DNA of 64,000 nucleotides from an uncultured Bacteroidales bacterium (GTDB lineage: Bacteria > Bacteroidota > Bacteroidia > Bacteroidales > Paludibacteraceae), in assembly GCA_946616535.1 (NCBI GenBank), contig CAMOJA010000003.1, positions 62,001 to 126,000 on the forward strand, read 5' to 3'. The position numbers and the translations under genes were made by a program. The notes beneath the pieces were generated by a model. It saw nothing but the letters and a program-made list of their open reading frames with translations, made no database searches and was not told the DNA's origin. This document shows, in pieces, positions 26,743 to 35,208 of the stretch (position 1 is its first letter; every line of letters starts with the position of its first letter).

Positions 26743-28392
26743 ATGGCAACTAAACATTATTTATCCTATTTACAAGAGACAATGAGTCACCGCTGGGACT
26801 GTTTGGCATTACAGGACTTGGATGGTGTGAACAAATATACCTATGCGGAGTTAGCTGCAGCGATAAAAAAGTTGCATGTAACTTGGCAGGAGTTAGGTAT
26901 CAAAGAGGGCGATAAGATCGCGCTTTGCGGACGTAACTGTGCTAACTGGGGATTGTTATTCTTAGCGGCAGAGAGTTACAAAGCGGTAGTCGTATCCATT
27001 TTGCCGGATTTCACGGCGGAGGGTATCTACTCGTTGGTGGATCACTCGGAGGCTACCTTGCTATACGTTGGTCCGAACGTGAAGAAGAAAATCGATCCGA
27101 AGATGATGAAGGGGCTGAAGGCCACCATCTTCATGGATGATATGACGATCGTTGAGGCGGATGATGCTACCCAAAAGGCATTCGACGGAGTTGAAGCCGC
27201 TTTCGTGAAAGCTTATCCGGACGGCGTGAAGCTGGAGGATATGCAGTTACCGACGGACAATTTGGATGAATTGGCAGTCATCAACTATACCAGCGGTTCT
27301 ACGGGTAACCCGAAGGGCGTAATGCTGACCCATCTCAACCTGAGCGGAAACGTAGAGTTCGCTTGCCAGCGTATTCCTCATAAACCGGGCGATGCCGTTC
27401 TCTCGATGCTGCCTATTGCGCACATGTTCGGACTGATGTTCGAGTTCTTATATCAGGTATGCGATGGAGCAGAGACATATTTCCTGACGCAGGCTCCTAC
27501 CCCGACGGTACTGATGAAGGCGTTTGCGCAAGTAAAACCCTTCATGATTCTCACCGTTCCTTTGGTCATTGAGAAGATCGTTAAGAAGGGTGTACTGCCG
27601 AAGATCAGCAGCCCGATGATGAAGGTGCTTTGGAAAACTCCGGGTATCAACCGCGTTATCAGAGGTAAAGTAAAAGAAGGCTTGGATAAGACCTTTGGAG
27701 GCAAACTGCGTTATCTCATTATAGGAGGCGCTGCCTTGAATGGAGAAGTTGAGCAAGTGCTCCATGACATCAAATACCAATACTGCGTAGGTTATGGTAT
27801 GACCGAGTGCGCTCCGCTGATCAGTTATGAAGATTGGTGGGCATACAAGTTCCATAGCTGCGGTAAAGACCTGCCGCAATGCCATGTACGCATCGATTCC
27901 GAGGATCCGTATGGCAAAGACGGCGAGATCCAGGTAAAGGGTGTTAACGTCATGAAGGGTTACTATAAAAACGAAGAGGCAACCAAAGCGGTATTCACCG
28001 AAGACGGATGGATGCGTACGGGCGATCTCGGTGTGCTGGATAAAGAGGGTAACATCTACATCCACGGCCGTTCGAAAAATATGATCCTTGGTCCTTCCGG
28101 TCAGAATATCTATCCGGAGGAGTTGGAGGACAAACTGAACTCCATGCCCTGCGTTGTGGAATCTATCGTAGTGGATCGCGATCATAAGCTGGTAGGTCTG
28201 GTATTCCCGGATACCTCGGCTGAAGGCAAGAAATTATTAGGTACCAAGACTCTGACACAACTCATGGAGGAGAACCGCGTAGCGGTCAACAAAGACCTTC
28301 CGAATTATAGCCAGATCAGCTCTATAGAATTAGTGGCTTCGGAGTTTGAGAAAACGCCGAAACGCTCTATCAAACGTTACTTATACAAATAA
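26743..28392 (+). CDS. Long-chain fatty-acid--CoA ligase (AMP-binding family)
   Basis: An ANL-superfamily adenylate-forming enzyme (549 aa) activating fatty acids with ATP and CoA. The P-loop is YTSGSTGNPKGVMLTH, followed by GYGMTECAPLIS, the hinge-side motif GWMRTGDLGVLD, and RSKNMILGPSGQNIYPEELE. The catalytic lysine region ends in TPKRSIKRYLYK. The pairing with patatin and TetR upstream suggests use of fatty acids released from phospholipids. A rho-independent terminator follows at 28479. Confidence 0.92.
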   Translation: MATKHYLSYLQETMSHRWDCLALQDLDGVNKYTYAELAAAIKKLHVTWQELGIKEGDKIALCGRNCANWGLLFLAAESYKAVVVSILPDFTAEGIYSLVDHSEATLLYVGPNVKKKIDPKMMKGLKATIFMDDMTIVEADDATQKAFDGVEAAFVKAYPDGVKLEDMQLPTDNLDELAVINYTSGSTGNPKGVMLTHLNLSGNVEFACQRIPHKPGDAVLSMLPIAHMFGLMFEFLYQVCDGAETYFLTQAPTPTVLMKAFAQVKPFMILTVPLVIEKIVKKGVLPKISSPMMKVLWKTPGINRVIRGKVKEGLDKTFGGKLRYLIIGGAALNGEVEQVLHDIKYQYCVGYGMTECAPLISYEDWWAYKFHSCGKDLPQCHVRIDSEDPYGKDGEIQVKGVNVMKGYYKNEEATKAVFTEDGWMRTGDLGVLDKEGNIYIHGRSKNMILGPSGQNIYPEELEDKLNSMPCVVESIVVDRDHKLVGLVFPDTSAEGKKLLGTKTLTQLMEENRVAVNKDLPNYSQISSIELVASEFEKTPKRSIKRYLYK

Positions 28393-28402
28393 GTAACACC
28401 CC

Positions 28403-28472
28403 ACGTTATGGAGTGGTTTCCATAACGTTCTGTAAATAATAAGTGAGTAAGTATGAGATTCCTTCGGGAATC
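28403..28472 (+). other. Two hairpins after the acyl-CoA ligase
   Basis: ACGTTATGGA (28403-28412) pairs perfectly with TCCATAACGT (28419-28428). GATTCC-TTCG-GGAATC (28457-28472) forms a tetraloop hairpin. They precede the terminator and may protect the mRNA 3' end. No gene is seen in 28393-28553. Confidence 0.5.
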
Positions 28473-28478
28473 AAAGCT

Positions 28479-28513
28479 GGCGCGTTACTGGGAAGCAACG
28501 CGCCTGTTTTTTA
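28479..28513 (+). terminator. Rho-independent terminator of the acyl-CoA ligase gene
   Basis: Perfect 8-bp stem GGCGCGTT / AACGCGCC (28479-28486, 28497-28504) followed by a run of T. The opposite strand lacks a U-run, so it serves the plus strand only. Confidence 0.85.
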
Positions 28514-28553
28514 TATACCGTCGAATGAATTTAGATGATAACGAATAAAGGAC

Positions 28554-30227
28554 TTACAACTCTTTTCCTTGAAGCGTATAGAATTTGTCCCCGCGCTGAA
28601 TCAGCAGTTGACCGTCGCGGAAAATCTTATAGGAACCGACACCATCCTCACGAAGAGAGGTATTCTCGATTCCTTCGGGCTCACGATAGCCATCGTCCAT
28701 TGGCATCTTATGCGTTATGGCATAATGCAGATACATCTCCAGCATAGTGTAACCGCACTCATGGCGGACGTTATTATCCGGCGTCGTCGGATCGCAGCCA
28801 TTCGCACTCTCCCACTCGTCCGGCATACCATCCTGGTCTGTATCTGTCAGCGCAGCTACTTGCGGATAATCATAGAAACCCTCCGCATCGGTCTCCGAAT
28901 CAATCACACCTTTTTTACTTGCTTTAGAACCCGTATAGGTGTAGGTATTGTCGCGCGTCTCGCGGATGATCCGGTTCTCCACATGATCTCGCGGGAAACA
29001 ACCAGCGGTATCCAGCACCGTCTGATAGGCATCAGATGCACTCTGGTATTCTGAAGCTGCATAGGCATAACTATCGAAATCATATAGCCCGTAAACGACC
29101 GACGCATCTTCGTTACAATCCCACCACGGTGTTTGCGTATGAATCAAAGTATCCACCCGCGCTTGCTCTTTGGTATAGCCTTTGATGTTCACTGCAGACC
29201 AGTTATCATTCGTGGCATTCGGCTCGCCTTCAAAAATATTTCCGGCTACATACCATTGACTCGGACCTTTACTGGGATCTCCGTTACTACGTTTCTCATC
29301 TGCAACAAAGAAATACCGTGTATTCGTAGTATTAGGTCCTTTGATATAGTAGTTATTAACAAAATTGACTTCATGCCCGGAGTTACGACCGTTGTAATAC
29401 TTATCGTCACATGTATTCTCGCCCCCGTGACAACCGCTGCTGCCACCGAAATAATTGAAATTCACATTGTTGATATAGTCGAGATAGACGACTCTGTCAT
29501 TGTTTCGCGAGCCGTTGAAGCGACAGGAACGACCGTTGTTGTGCGCCAATAAGTTATGGTGATACGATGCCGGCGAACCTCCCCACTGGCATCCGTAGCC
29601 ACGCGCTCCCTTAGGATGACCGGCGCTGTATAGCCCCTCATGCACAATACAATACTGTACGGTAAAGAAATGACCGTCAAAAGTATTCATATTCTCCTCT
29701 ACTGACCATCCGAAATCGCAGTGGTCAATGATAAAATGCGAACTGTTTTCTGCGCCGAAAGCATTGGTGATGATGGTGTTTCCATTCACATCTTTTTGCC
29801 CGATACGGAAACGTATATTTCGCACGATGAAGTTCTCCGAGCCGCCCAGATTAACCTTGTTATGGGTAATGACAATACCCATGCCGGGCGCAGTCTGACC
29901 GGCGATGGTGTAGTTCTTACGGTTCACGCGCAAGTCTTTGACAAGCCGGATCTCGCCGGATACCGCAAAACACACTGTTAGCGGCGTATCAGGGTGTTGT
30001 TTTAATGCCCAGCGAAGCGAACCTACGGTACTGCCCTCGGCATCATCCGCCAAGGTCGTGACATAGACTACTTTGCCACCACGACCGCCGGAAGTGTATT
30101 TACCAAATCCCTCTGCGCCGGGAAACGCCACAAGGGTATCTGGCAAAAGGCCTGCATAGATTACTAATGAACCAAGGCAGCAAACTGCTGCCATAACGAA
30201 TCGTTTGGTACGGGAGCTGTAATACAT
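28554..30227 (-). CDS. Secreted pectate-lyase-like polysaccharide lyase
   Basis: A 557-aa secreted protein with an N-terminal hydrophobic signal (about residues 10-30) and a right-handed parallel beta-helix of the pectate lyase (PL1-like) type. Diagnostic text: VAFPGAEGFGKYTSGGRGG, FAVSGEIRLVKDLRV, IRNIRFR-type repeats, FIIDHCDFGWSVEENMNTFD and CIVHEGLY. Residues about 475-485 (DTDQDGMPDEWE) look like a calcium-binding DxDxDG loop. The C-terminal tail (FRDGQLLIQRGDKFYTLQG) resembles tails on many secreted Bacteroidales proteins. The start overlaps the end of the upstream rluA-like gene by 64 bases; a later ATG at 30194 is possible. It probably acts on pectin, but specificity is not readable. 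Confidence 0.85.
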   Translation of the reverse strand: MYYSSRTKRFVMAAVCCLGSLVIYAGLLPDTLVAFPGAEGFGKYTSGGRGGKVVYVTTLADDAEGSTVGSLRWALKQHPDTPLTVCFAVSGEIRLVKDLRVNRKNYTIAGQTAPGMGIVITHNKVNLGGSENFIVRNIRFRIGQKDVNGNTIITNAFGAENSSHFIIDHCDFGWSVEENMNTFDGHFFTVQYCIVHEGLYSAGHPKGARGYGCQWGGSPASYHHNLLAHNNGRSCRFNGSRNNDRVVYLDYINNVNFNYFGGSSGCHGGENTCDDKYYNGRNSGHEVNFVNNYYIKGPNTTNTRYFFVADEKRSNGDPSKGPSQWYVAGNIFEGEPNATNDNWSAVNIKGYTKEQARVDTLIHTQTPWWDCNEDASVVYGLYDFDSYAYAASEYQSASDAYQTVLDTAGCFPRDHVENRIIRETRDNTYTYTGSKASKKGVIDSETDAEGFYDYPQVAALTDTDQDGMPDEWESANGCDPTTPDNNVRHECGYTMLEMYLHYAITHKMPMDDGYREPEGIENTSLREDGVGSYKIFRDGQLLIQRGDKFYTLQGKEL

Positions 30228-30868
30228 ATATTTTGCTTACTTACAGGATGAATAAATTCTATTTGCCGCGCGTGGAGACAGACACCTCCATCGGGATTAG
30301 AGCGTTTCGCGCCATATTTGAGATCTCCTTTGACCGGACAACCGATAGCCGCTAACTGGCAACGTATCTGATGATGCCGTCCGGTCTCTAAGTTCACTTC
30401 CAAAAGCGTGTAGTGGTCGCCTTTAACAAGCGTCTTATAGGTCAACACTGCCAACTTAGCATTCTTATCCCTCCCTTGTGGGGAGGATTTGGAAGGGGTT
30501 GATATATAACTTTTGTTCTGCGCCTCGTTGCGTATGAGGTAGTTCTCCAGCCGCGCCTCGGGTACTTTCGGTGTACCTTGCACAATCGCCCAATAGGTCT
30601 TTCGAATCTGCTCGTGGCTCTTGAACATCTCATTGAGACGGGTGAGAGCCTTGGACGTACGGGCAAAGAGAACCACACCGCTTGTCGGACGGTCAAGCCG
30701 ATGGGTCACGCCTAAGAATACCTCACCGGGCTTGTTGTACTTTTCTTTGATATAAGCCTTTACGGTCTCGCTCAGCGGAGTATCTCCGGTCTTGTCGCCC
30801 TGCACAATCTCGTTGCAGGTCTTGTTGACGGCAATAATATGGTTGTCTTCGTAGAGTACTTCCATCAT
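30164..30868 (-). CDS. RluA-family pseudouridine synthase (short form)
   Basis: A 234-aa rRNA or tRNA pseudouridine synthase. The catalytic motif is THRLDRPTSGVVLFART with the active-site Asp, and the C-terminal RHHQIRCQLAAIG and GDLKYGAKR motifs follow. A segment at about residues 128-138 (STPSKSSPQG) is encoded by a GC-rich palindromic repeat (30468-30501) inserted in frame. The S4 domain is absent. It lies between rlmB and the pectate lyase gene in a long minus-strand string. The target site is unknown. Confidence 0.9.
   Translation of the reverse strand: MMEVLYEDNHIIAVNKTCNEIVQGDKTGDTPLSETVKAYIKEKYNKPGEVFLGVTHRLDRPTSGVVLFARTSKALTRLNEMFKSHEQIRKTYWAIVQGTPKVPEARLENYLIRNEAQNKSYISTPSKSSPQGRDKNAKLAVLTYKTLVKGDHYTLLEVNLETGRHHQIRCQLAAIGCPVKGDLKYGAKRSNPDGGVCLHARQIEFIHPVSKQNICITAPVPNDSLWQQFAALVH
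30468..30501 (-). repeat. GC-rich palindromic repeat inside the rluA-like gene
   Basis: CCTCCC-TTGT-GGGGAGG forms a hairpin, followed by ATTTGGAAGGGG. Sequences of this type recur in Bacteroidetes genomes, often in or between genes (recalled, not checked). Here it keeps the reading frame and encodes STPSKSSPQG in a loop. Only one copy is seen in this window. Confidence 0.5.
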
Positions 30869-30897
30869 TTCGTCATTTAGCGAAGCGGATCATTCCA

Positions 30898-31698
30898 TCA
30901 TTGACAACTCCGCTGCCGTACAGCTTCATAGATGAATACGCCTGCAGCGACGGAGACGTTCAGGCTCTCGATGACACCCGTCATCGGCAGACGCACTTGG
31001 TTCGTACAGAGTTTCAGGTTCTCCTCATAGATACCCTTCTCCTCACTTCCCATGACGATACAGGTAGGCACGGTCATATCTACTTCCGTATAGTTTCGAT
31101 CTGTATGTTCGGTGGCAGCGACAACGCGAAGACCACTTTCTTGCAGGTAACGAAGTGCATTCTGTAGATTTTCTACTTTGCAAATAGGCAAAGAATGCAG
31201 CGCACCCGCAGATGCCTTGACCGCATCGCCGTTGATCGCCGCACTGCCTCGCGTACCTATTATCAGCGCGTGAACACCCGCGCATACGCAGGTACGTGCG
31301 ATAGCTCCGAAGTTACGCACATCGGTCACGCCATCCAGCATCATTAGAAGCGGAGTCTTGCCTTCATCATAGAGGCTCTGCACAAGGCTGTCTAATGGCG
31401 TAAACTCTATCGGACTAAGGAAAGCAATCACGCCTTGGTGGTTCTTGTCTGTAAACTGGTTGAGTTTTTCTAAGGGCACTCGTTGAATCTGCGTGCCGGT
31501 GCCTTCTAACTTAATGAGTAACTCACGGCCGATAGCCGAAGACATATCCCGGCGTACCAACACTTTGTCCAGCACTTTGCCGGCATCGATAGCTTCCATC
31601 ACTGCGCGGACGCCGAAGATCATTTCTTTCTCCGGCGGACGTTTGGTGTCGTACGACTTGCGAGTCGTGGGTTTTAAAGGATGATTGGTATATTGCAT
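30898..31698 (-). CDS. rlmB: TrmH/RlmB-family 23S rRNA 2'-O-methyltransferase
   Basis: A SPOUT methyltransferase (266 aa) using S-adenosylmethionine to methylate a ribose in 23S rRNA. The substrate-binding N-terminal domain starts at IFGVRAVMEAID. The SPOUT motifs are LMMLDGVTDVRNFGAIARTC, CIVMGSEEKGIYEENLKLC and LPMTGVIESLNVSVAAGVF (knot region). The first 25 residues before IFGV are basic and poorly conserved. It is 3 bases downstream of the dsbD-like gene. The RlmB versus other TrmH assignment is probable, not certain. Confidence 0.88.
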   Translation of the reverse strand: MQYTNHPLKPTTRKSYDTKRPPEKEMIFGVRAVMEAIDAGKVLDKVLVRRDMSSAIGRELLIKLEGTGTQIQRVPLEKLNQFTDKNHQGVIAFLSPIEFTPLDSLVQSLYDEGKTPLLMMLDGVTDVRNFGAIARTCVCAGVHALIIGTRGSAAINGDAVKASAGALHSLPICKVENLQNALRYLQESGLRVVAATEHTDRNYTEVDMTVPTCIVMGSEEKGIYEENLKLCTNQVRLPMTGVIESLNVSVAAGVFIYEAVRQRSCQ

Positions 31699-31701
31699 AA
31701 T

Positions 31702-33315
31702 TTAGTATTTTAGCCAGTTAATAAATTCCATAGGATCGGTGGTAAACGCCATCGGCTCAGCTACTTGCGTACCATACGCATCAAGTTGGACGTAGTACGG
31801 CTGCGCATTCGAGCCGAACTGCTCGCGCTGAATGGCAGAGTTACGATCCCCTATTCCGTCGCGTTTGTCATCGACGAAAAGCTCAATGAAGACGTAGTTC
31901 TGCAGACGGGCCTTGACGGAATCGTTATCCAGGACGTATGCCTCCATCTTACGGCAGTTCACACAGCCGTAACCCGTAAAATCAATGATCACCGGTTTGC
32001 CCGTTTGCCGTGCGTACGCTAAACCCTCTTCGTAGTCATTAAAGACCTCTCTGCCCTCTATCTCCATCGGCGGCGCAAAAGCGCTGATAGCTTTCACGGG
32101 CGCGCCGCGAAGACCCGGTACCAGGTAAAACGCAAAGGCCAGGGATGGGATGATCACGATCGCACGGATGATTTTACGTGGGGTCGATACGCTCCATATA
32201 TCCCATATAAGATAGATTCCTATGCCCAGGAAGCAAACGATCCATATCGCAATAAAGAGCCATCTCGGCAGTATACCCCACCCGTACGCCATGTCTGCCA
32301 CGGAGAGGAACTTGAGCGAGAGCGCCAACTCAAGGAACGCCAACACCACTTTGAAACTCGTCATCCAATCGCCGGATTTCGGTGCTTGTTTGAGCCATTC
32401 AGGGAACATCGCAAACAGCGAGAACGGCAGCGCCAGCGCAATCGCAAAGCCTAACATGCCCATCGTCGGTGCTAAGAGGCTGTGTCCGGCTGCTTCCACC
32501 AGCAACGTCCCGATGATCGGTCCCGTACAAGAAAAGCTCACGATGACCAGCGTGAAAGCCATCAGCAGAATACTGAGGAAACCGCCTGTCGAACGGGCTT
32601 TGTTATCGAGCGCCGTGGACCAGCTGTCCGGCAGCGTGATCTCAAAGAGCCCGAAGAACGAGAGCGCAAAAACAACGAGTATCAGGAAGAACACGATATT
32701 CACTACCGCGTTGGTACTCAAATCATTCAACGCCGACGCTCCAAAAAGGATCGTCACCAAGAGGCCGAGCCCCACATAGAGAATAACAATGCTCAAACCG
32801 TATAGGACAGCATCTTTAAGTCCGCCGCCTTTCTTCAGGAAGAAGCTCACCGTCATCGGAATGATCGGCCACACGCAAGGCGTGAAGATAGCCAACAATC
32901 CTCCCAAGAGTCCCAGCAGGAAAATCCGGAGGAGATCGGCTACGCCTGACAGACCACTTTCGCTGACAGACCGCTCCGCTGACAGATCGTCCTTCGGACT
33001 GACAGATTCATACTCCCAGATTTCCGGAGCGGTACACATGACGTCATTGCAGGCATTGAAGCGTATCGGTGCCAAATCGGTCTTGGCGACGGTCATGGAG
33101 AAAGAATCCTTGAACTCCTGGGTAAACATAAACTCCCCCATCTCCAGAATCGACATGTGCCATCCGGGCTCCACTACGGCACGCAGCCGCACACTGTCAC
33201 CCACTTCTTCGCCGCTCCATTTCACAGGTTGTACCAACTGCGCGAACAGCGGATTAAAGACCGCTGCGCTAAAAGACAAGAGACAAAAGACTAATATAGT
33301 TACTATTCGTTTCAT
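31702..33315 (-). CDS. DsbD-like thiol:disulfide interchange protein
   Basis: An inner-membrane protein (537 aa) carrying reducing power from cytoplasm to periplasm. It has a signal peptide, a short N-terminal DsbD-alpha-like domain (to about residue 110), eight membrane segments with the conserved cysteines in FTPCVWP and SFSCTGP, and a C-terminal thioredoxin fold with CxxC in GYGCVNCRKME. The junction between the first domain and the membrane part (about residues 103-123, ESVSPKDDLSAERSVSES) is encoded by three hairpin repeat units. The start overlaps hpt by 4 bases. Confidence 0.92.
   Translation of the reverse strand: MKRIVTILVFCLLSFSAAVFNPLFAQLVQPVKWSGEEVGDSVRLRAVVEPGWHMSILEMGEFMFTQEFKDSFSMTVAKTDLAPIRFNACNDVMCTAPEIWEYESVSPKDDLSAERSVSESGLSGVADLLRIFLLGLLGGLLAIFTPCVWPIIPMTVSFFLKKGGGLKDAVLYGLSIVILYVGLGLLVTILFGASALNDLSTNAVVNIVFFLILVVFALSFFGLFEITLPDSWSTALDNKARSTGGFLSILLMAFTLVIVSFSCTGPIIGTLLVEAAGHSLLAPTMGMLGFAIALALPFSLFAMFPEWLKQAPKSGDWMTSFKVVLAFLELALSLKFLSVADMAYGWGILPRWLFIAIWIVCFLGIGIYLIWDIWSVSTPRKIIRAIVIIPSLAFAFYLVPGLRGAPVKAISAFAPPMEIEGREVFNDYEEGLAYARQTGKPVIIDFTGYGCVNCRKMEAYVLDNDSVKARLQNYVFIELFVDDKRDGIGDRNSAIQREQFGSNAQPYYVQLDAYGTQVAEPMAFTTDPMEFINWLKY
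32946..33006 (+). repeat. TGACAGA hairpin repeat in the dsbD-like gene (three units)
   Basis: Reading the plus strand (antisense to the gene): ACAGACC-ACTTTCGC-TGACAGA, CC-GCTCCGC-TGACAGA, TC-GTCC-TTC-GGAC-TGACAGA. The three units have different lengths (16-20 bases), yet the total leaves the host frame intact. They lie in the linker between the periplasmic domain and the first membrane segment. Confidence 0.85.
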
Positions 33316-33848
33316 TTGGTTGCTTTATATATCTCCGGTAAGTTACGAGCTAAGCCGTCCAAATCCAGACCATAACCGATCACAAACTCCTTGGTAATCT
33401 CCGCTCCGTAGTAATCCGGGCGGGCATCTTCGTACAGTAATTGTTCGGGCTTGAACAGCAACGCTGCGAGCGCTATCGATGCGGGTTGTTCCCGCTCAAG
33501 ACGTTGTTTGAAAGCATGCATCGTCAGACCGGAATCGATGATATCTTCAATGATGATGACGTCTTTTCCGCGGATATCTGCATTGAGCGCCAACACTTCC
33601 TCCACCTTGCCGCAAGACGCCATTCCTTGATACGAACTGAGTTGCACAAACGACATCGTGCAATCCATCGGCAGGGCGCGCAGAAGGTCGGTGGCAAAGA
33701 ACACAGAGCCCTTGAGCACACAGATGAAATGCGGTTGTTTGCCGGCGTAGTCAGCGGCAATCCGCTGCGCTATGTTATTCACTATTTGCGCAATCTGAGC
33801 CTTGGTAAAGAGCGGTTCAAAAGTTATACCTTGATAAGAAACAGACAT
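33312..33848 (-). CDS. hpt: Hypoxanthine phosphoribosyltransferase
   Basis: Purine salvage enzyme (178 aa) converting hypoxanthine or guanine plus PRPP to IMP or GMP. The PRPP-binding motif is VIIIEDIIDSGLTMHAF. The flexible loop SFVQLSSYQG and FVIGYGLDLDGLARNLP near the C-terminus are typical. I choose the start at 33848 (MSVSYQG), which gives the usual length; an upstream ATG would overlap murA. It is 17 bases after murA and overlaps the dsbD-like gene by 4 bases. Confidence 0.95.
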   Translation of the reverse strand: MSVSYQGITFEPLFTKAQIAQIVNNIAQRIAADYAGKQPHFICVLKGSVFFATDLLRALPMDCTMSFVQLSSYQGMASCGKVEEVLALNADIRGKDVIIIEDIIDSGLTMHAFKQRLEREQPASIALAALLFKPEQLLYEDARPDYYGAEITKEFVIGYGLDLDGLARNLPEIYKATK

Positions 33849-33865
33849 AATTATAAGTGTTTGAG

Positions 33866-35173
33866 TTAATCTTCTCGTTTGATACAAGCGCCGATGGCAT
33901 TGAGGCGGTGCTCGATATCTTCGTAGCCGCGGTCAATCTGGTCGATATGGTCTATCTTACTGGTGCCATCCGCACTCATGGCGGCAATCAGCATCGCTAT
34001 ACCCGCACGGATATCCGGGCTGGTCATGTTGTTTCGTTTGAGTTGGCGCTCGTGGTTATGCCCCACCACAACCGCTCTGTGCGGGTCGCAAAGAATAATC
34101 TGCGCGCCCATGTCTATCAGTTTATCGACGAAGAACAAGCGGCTTTCGAACATCTTCTGGTGAATCAAAACAGAGCCCTTCGCTTGTGTTGCCACCACTA
34201 AAAGTACAGATAACAAGTCCGGCGTCAGACCCGGCCATGGAGCATCAGCAATGGTAAGGATGGAGCCATCGAGGAACGATTCGATCTGGTAATGTTCCTG
34301 CGCAGGAATAACGAGGTCGTCGCCTTCTTCGTCAATACGGATTCCCAGACGGCGGAAGGCATCGGGGATGATGCCCAAGTCTTTGATACCTGCATTTTTG
34401 ATGCGTAGTTCGGAGCCGGTGATGGCCGCCATGCCGATGAACGAGCCCACCTCAATCATATCCGGCAGGAGTTTATGTTGCGCGCCGTGAAGTTCTTTGA
34501 CGCCCTCAATTGTCAGGAGGTTCGACCCCACTCCGCTGATTTTTGCGCCCATGTTATTCAGGAGCCGGCAGAGTTGCTGCACGTACGGTTCACAAGCGGC
34601 GTTGTAGATCGTGGTGGTTCCTTTTGCCAGAACCGACGCCATGATAATATTTGCCGTTCCGGTGACAGACGCTTCGTCGAGCAGCATGTACGTACCTTGA
34701 AGGTGCTTGCCCTCAAAACGGTAAGCCAGTAGTTCCTGGTCGTATTCGAACGTCGCGCCGAGGTTCACCATGCCCTGAAAATGCGTATCCAGACGCCGGC
34801 GGCCTATCTTGTCTCCGCCGGGCTTGGCGTATGTCACTTCGCCTAATCGCGCCAAAAGCGGACCAATCAACATAACCGAACCGCGAAGTTTGTTGCATTT
34901 CTTGAGGAAATCCGCACTCCTAAGATAAGCCGTGTCGAGGTTTGCCGCCGTGAAGGCAAATTTGCCTTTCGCCAACTTCTCCACGGTCACGCCTATCGAA
35001 CCGAGCAGGTCGATGAGGTTATTGACGTCCAGGATATTCGGCAGGTTGTCGATTACGACCGTCTCTTTGGTCAGGAGCACGGCACAAAGGACTTGCAACG
35101 CCTCGTTTTTTGCGCCTTGCGGGGTGATAGAACCATGGAGTTTATGTCCGCCTTCGACGATAAATGATGCCAT
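33866..35173 (-). CDS. murA: UDP-GlcNAc 1-carboxyvinyltransferase with Asp at the fosfomycin-target position
   Basis: First committed enzyme of peptidoglycan synthesis (435 aa), transferring enolpyruvate from PEP to UDP-GlcNAc. Conserved text: GAKNEALQVLCAVLLT, LRGSVMLIGPLLARLG, RRRLDTHFQGMVNLGA. At the position of the E. coli catalytic Cys115 (motif GGCAIG) this protein has Asp121 (KPGGDKIGRR; codon GAC, 34811-34813 on the minus strand). Asp at this site keeps activity and gives intrinsic fosfomycin resistance in Mycobacterium and Chlamydia MurA. It lies between murB and hpt in the nadE-led string. Confidence 0.96.
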   Translation of the reverse strand: MASFIVEGGHKLHGSITPQGAKNEALQVLCAVLLTKETVVIDNLPNILDVNNLIDLLGSIGVTVEKLAKGKFAFTAANLDTAYLRSADFLKKCNKLRGSVMLIGPLLARLGEVTYAKPGGDKIGRRRLDTHFQGMVNLGATFEYDQELLAYRFEGKHLQGTYMLLDEASVTGTANIIMASVLAKGTTTIYNAACEPYVQQLCRLLNNMGAKISGVGSNLLTIEGVKELHGAQHKLLPDMIEVGSFIGMAAITGSELRIKNAGIKDLGIIPDAFRRLGIRIDEEGDDLVIPAQEHYQIESFLDGSILTIADAPWPGLTPDLLSVLLVVATQAKGSVLIHQKMFESRLFFVDKLIDMGAQIILCDPHRAVVVGHNHERQLKRNNMTSPDIRAGIAMLIAAMSADGTSKIDHIDQIDRGYEDIEHRLNAIGACIKRED

Positions 35174-35208
35174 TTATGAATTAAAAATTAAAAATTACGA
35201 ATTAAAAA

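Noticed and set aside
34655..34680. TGACAGA match in murA
   Set aside because: It encodes the conserved MurA residues ASVTGTANII and has no ACAGACC partner or paired stem.
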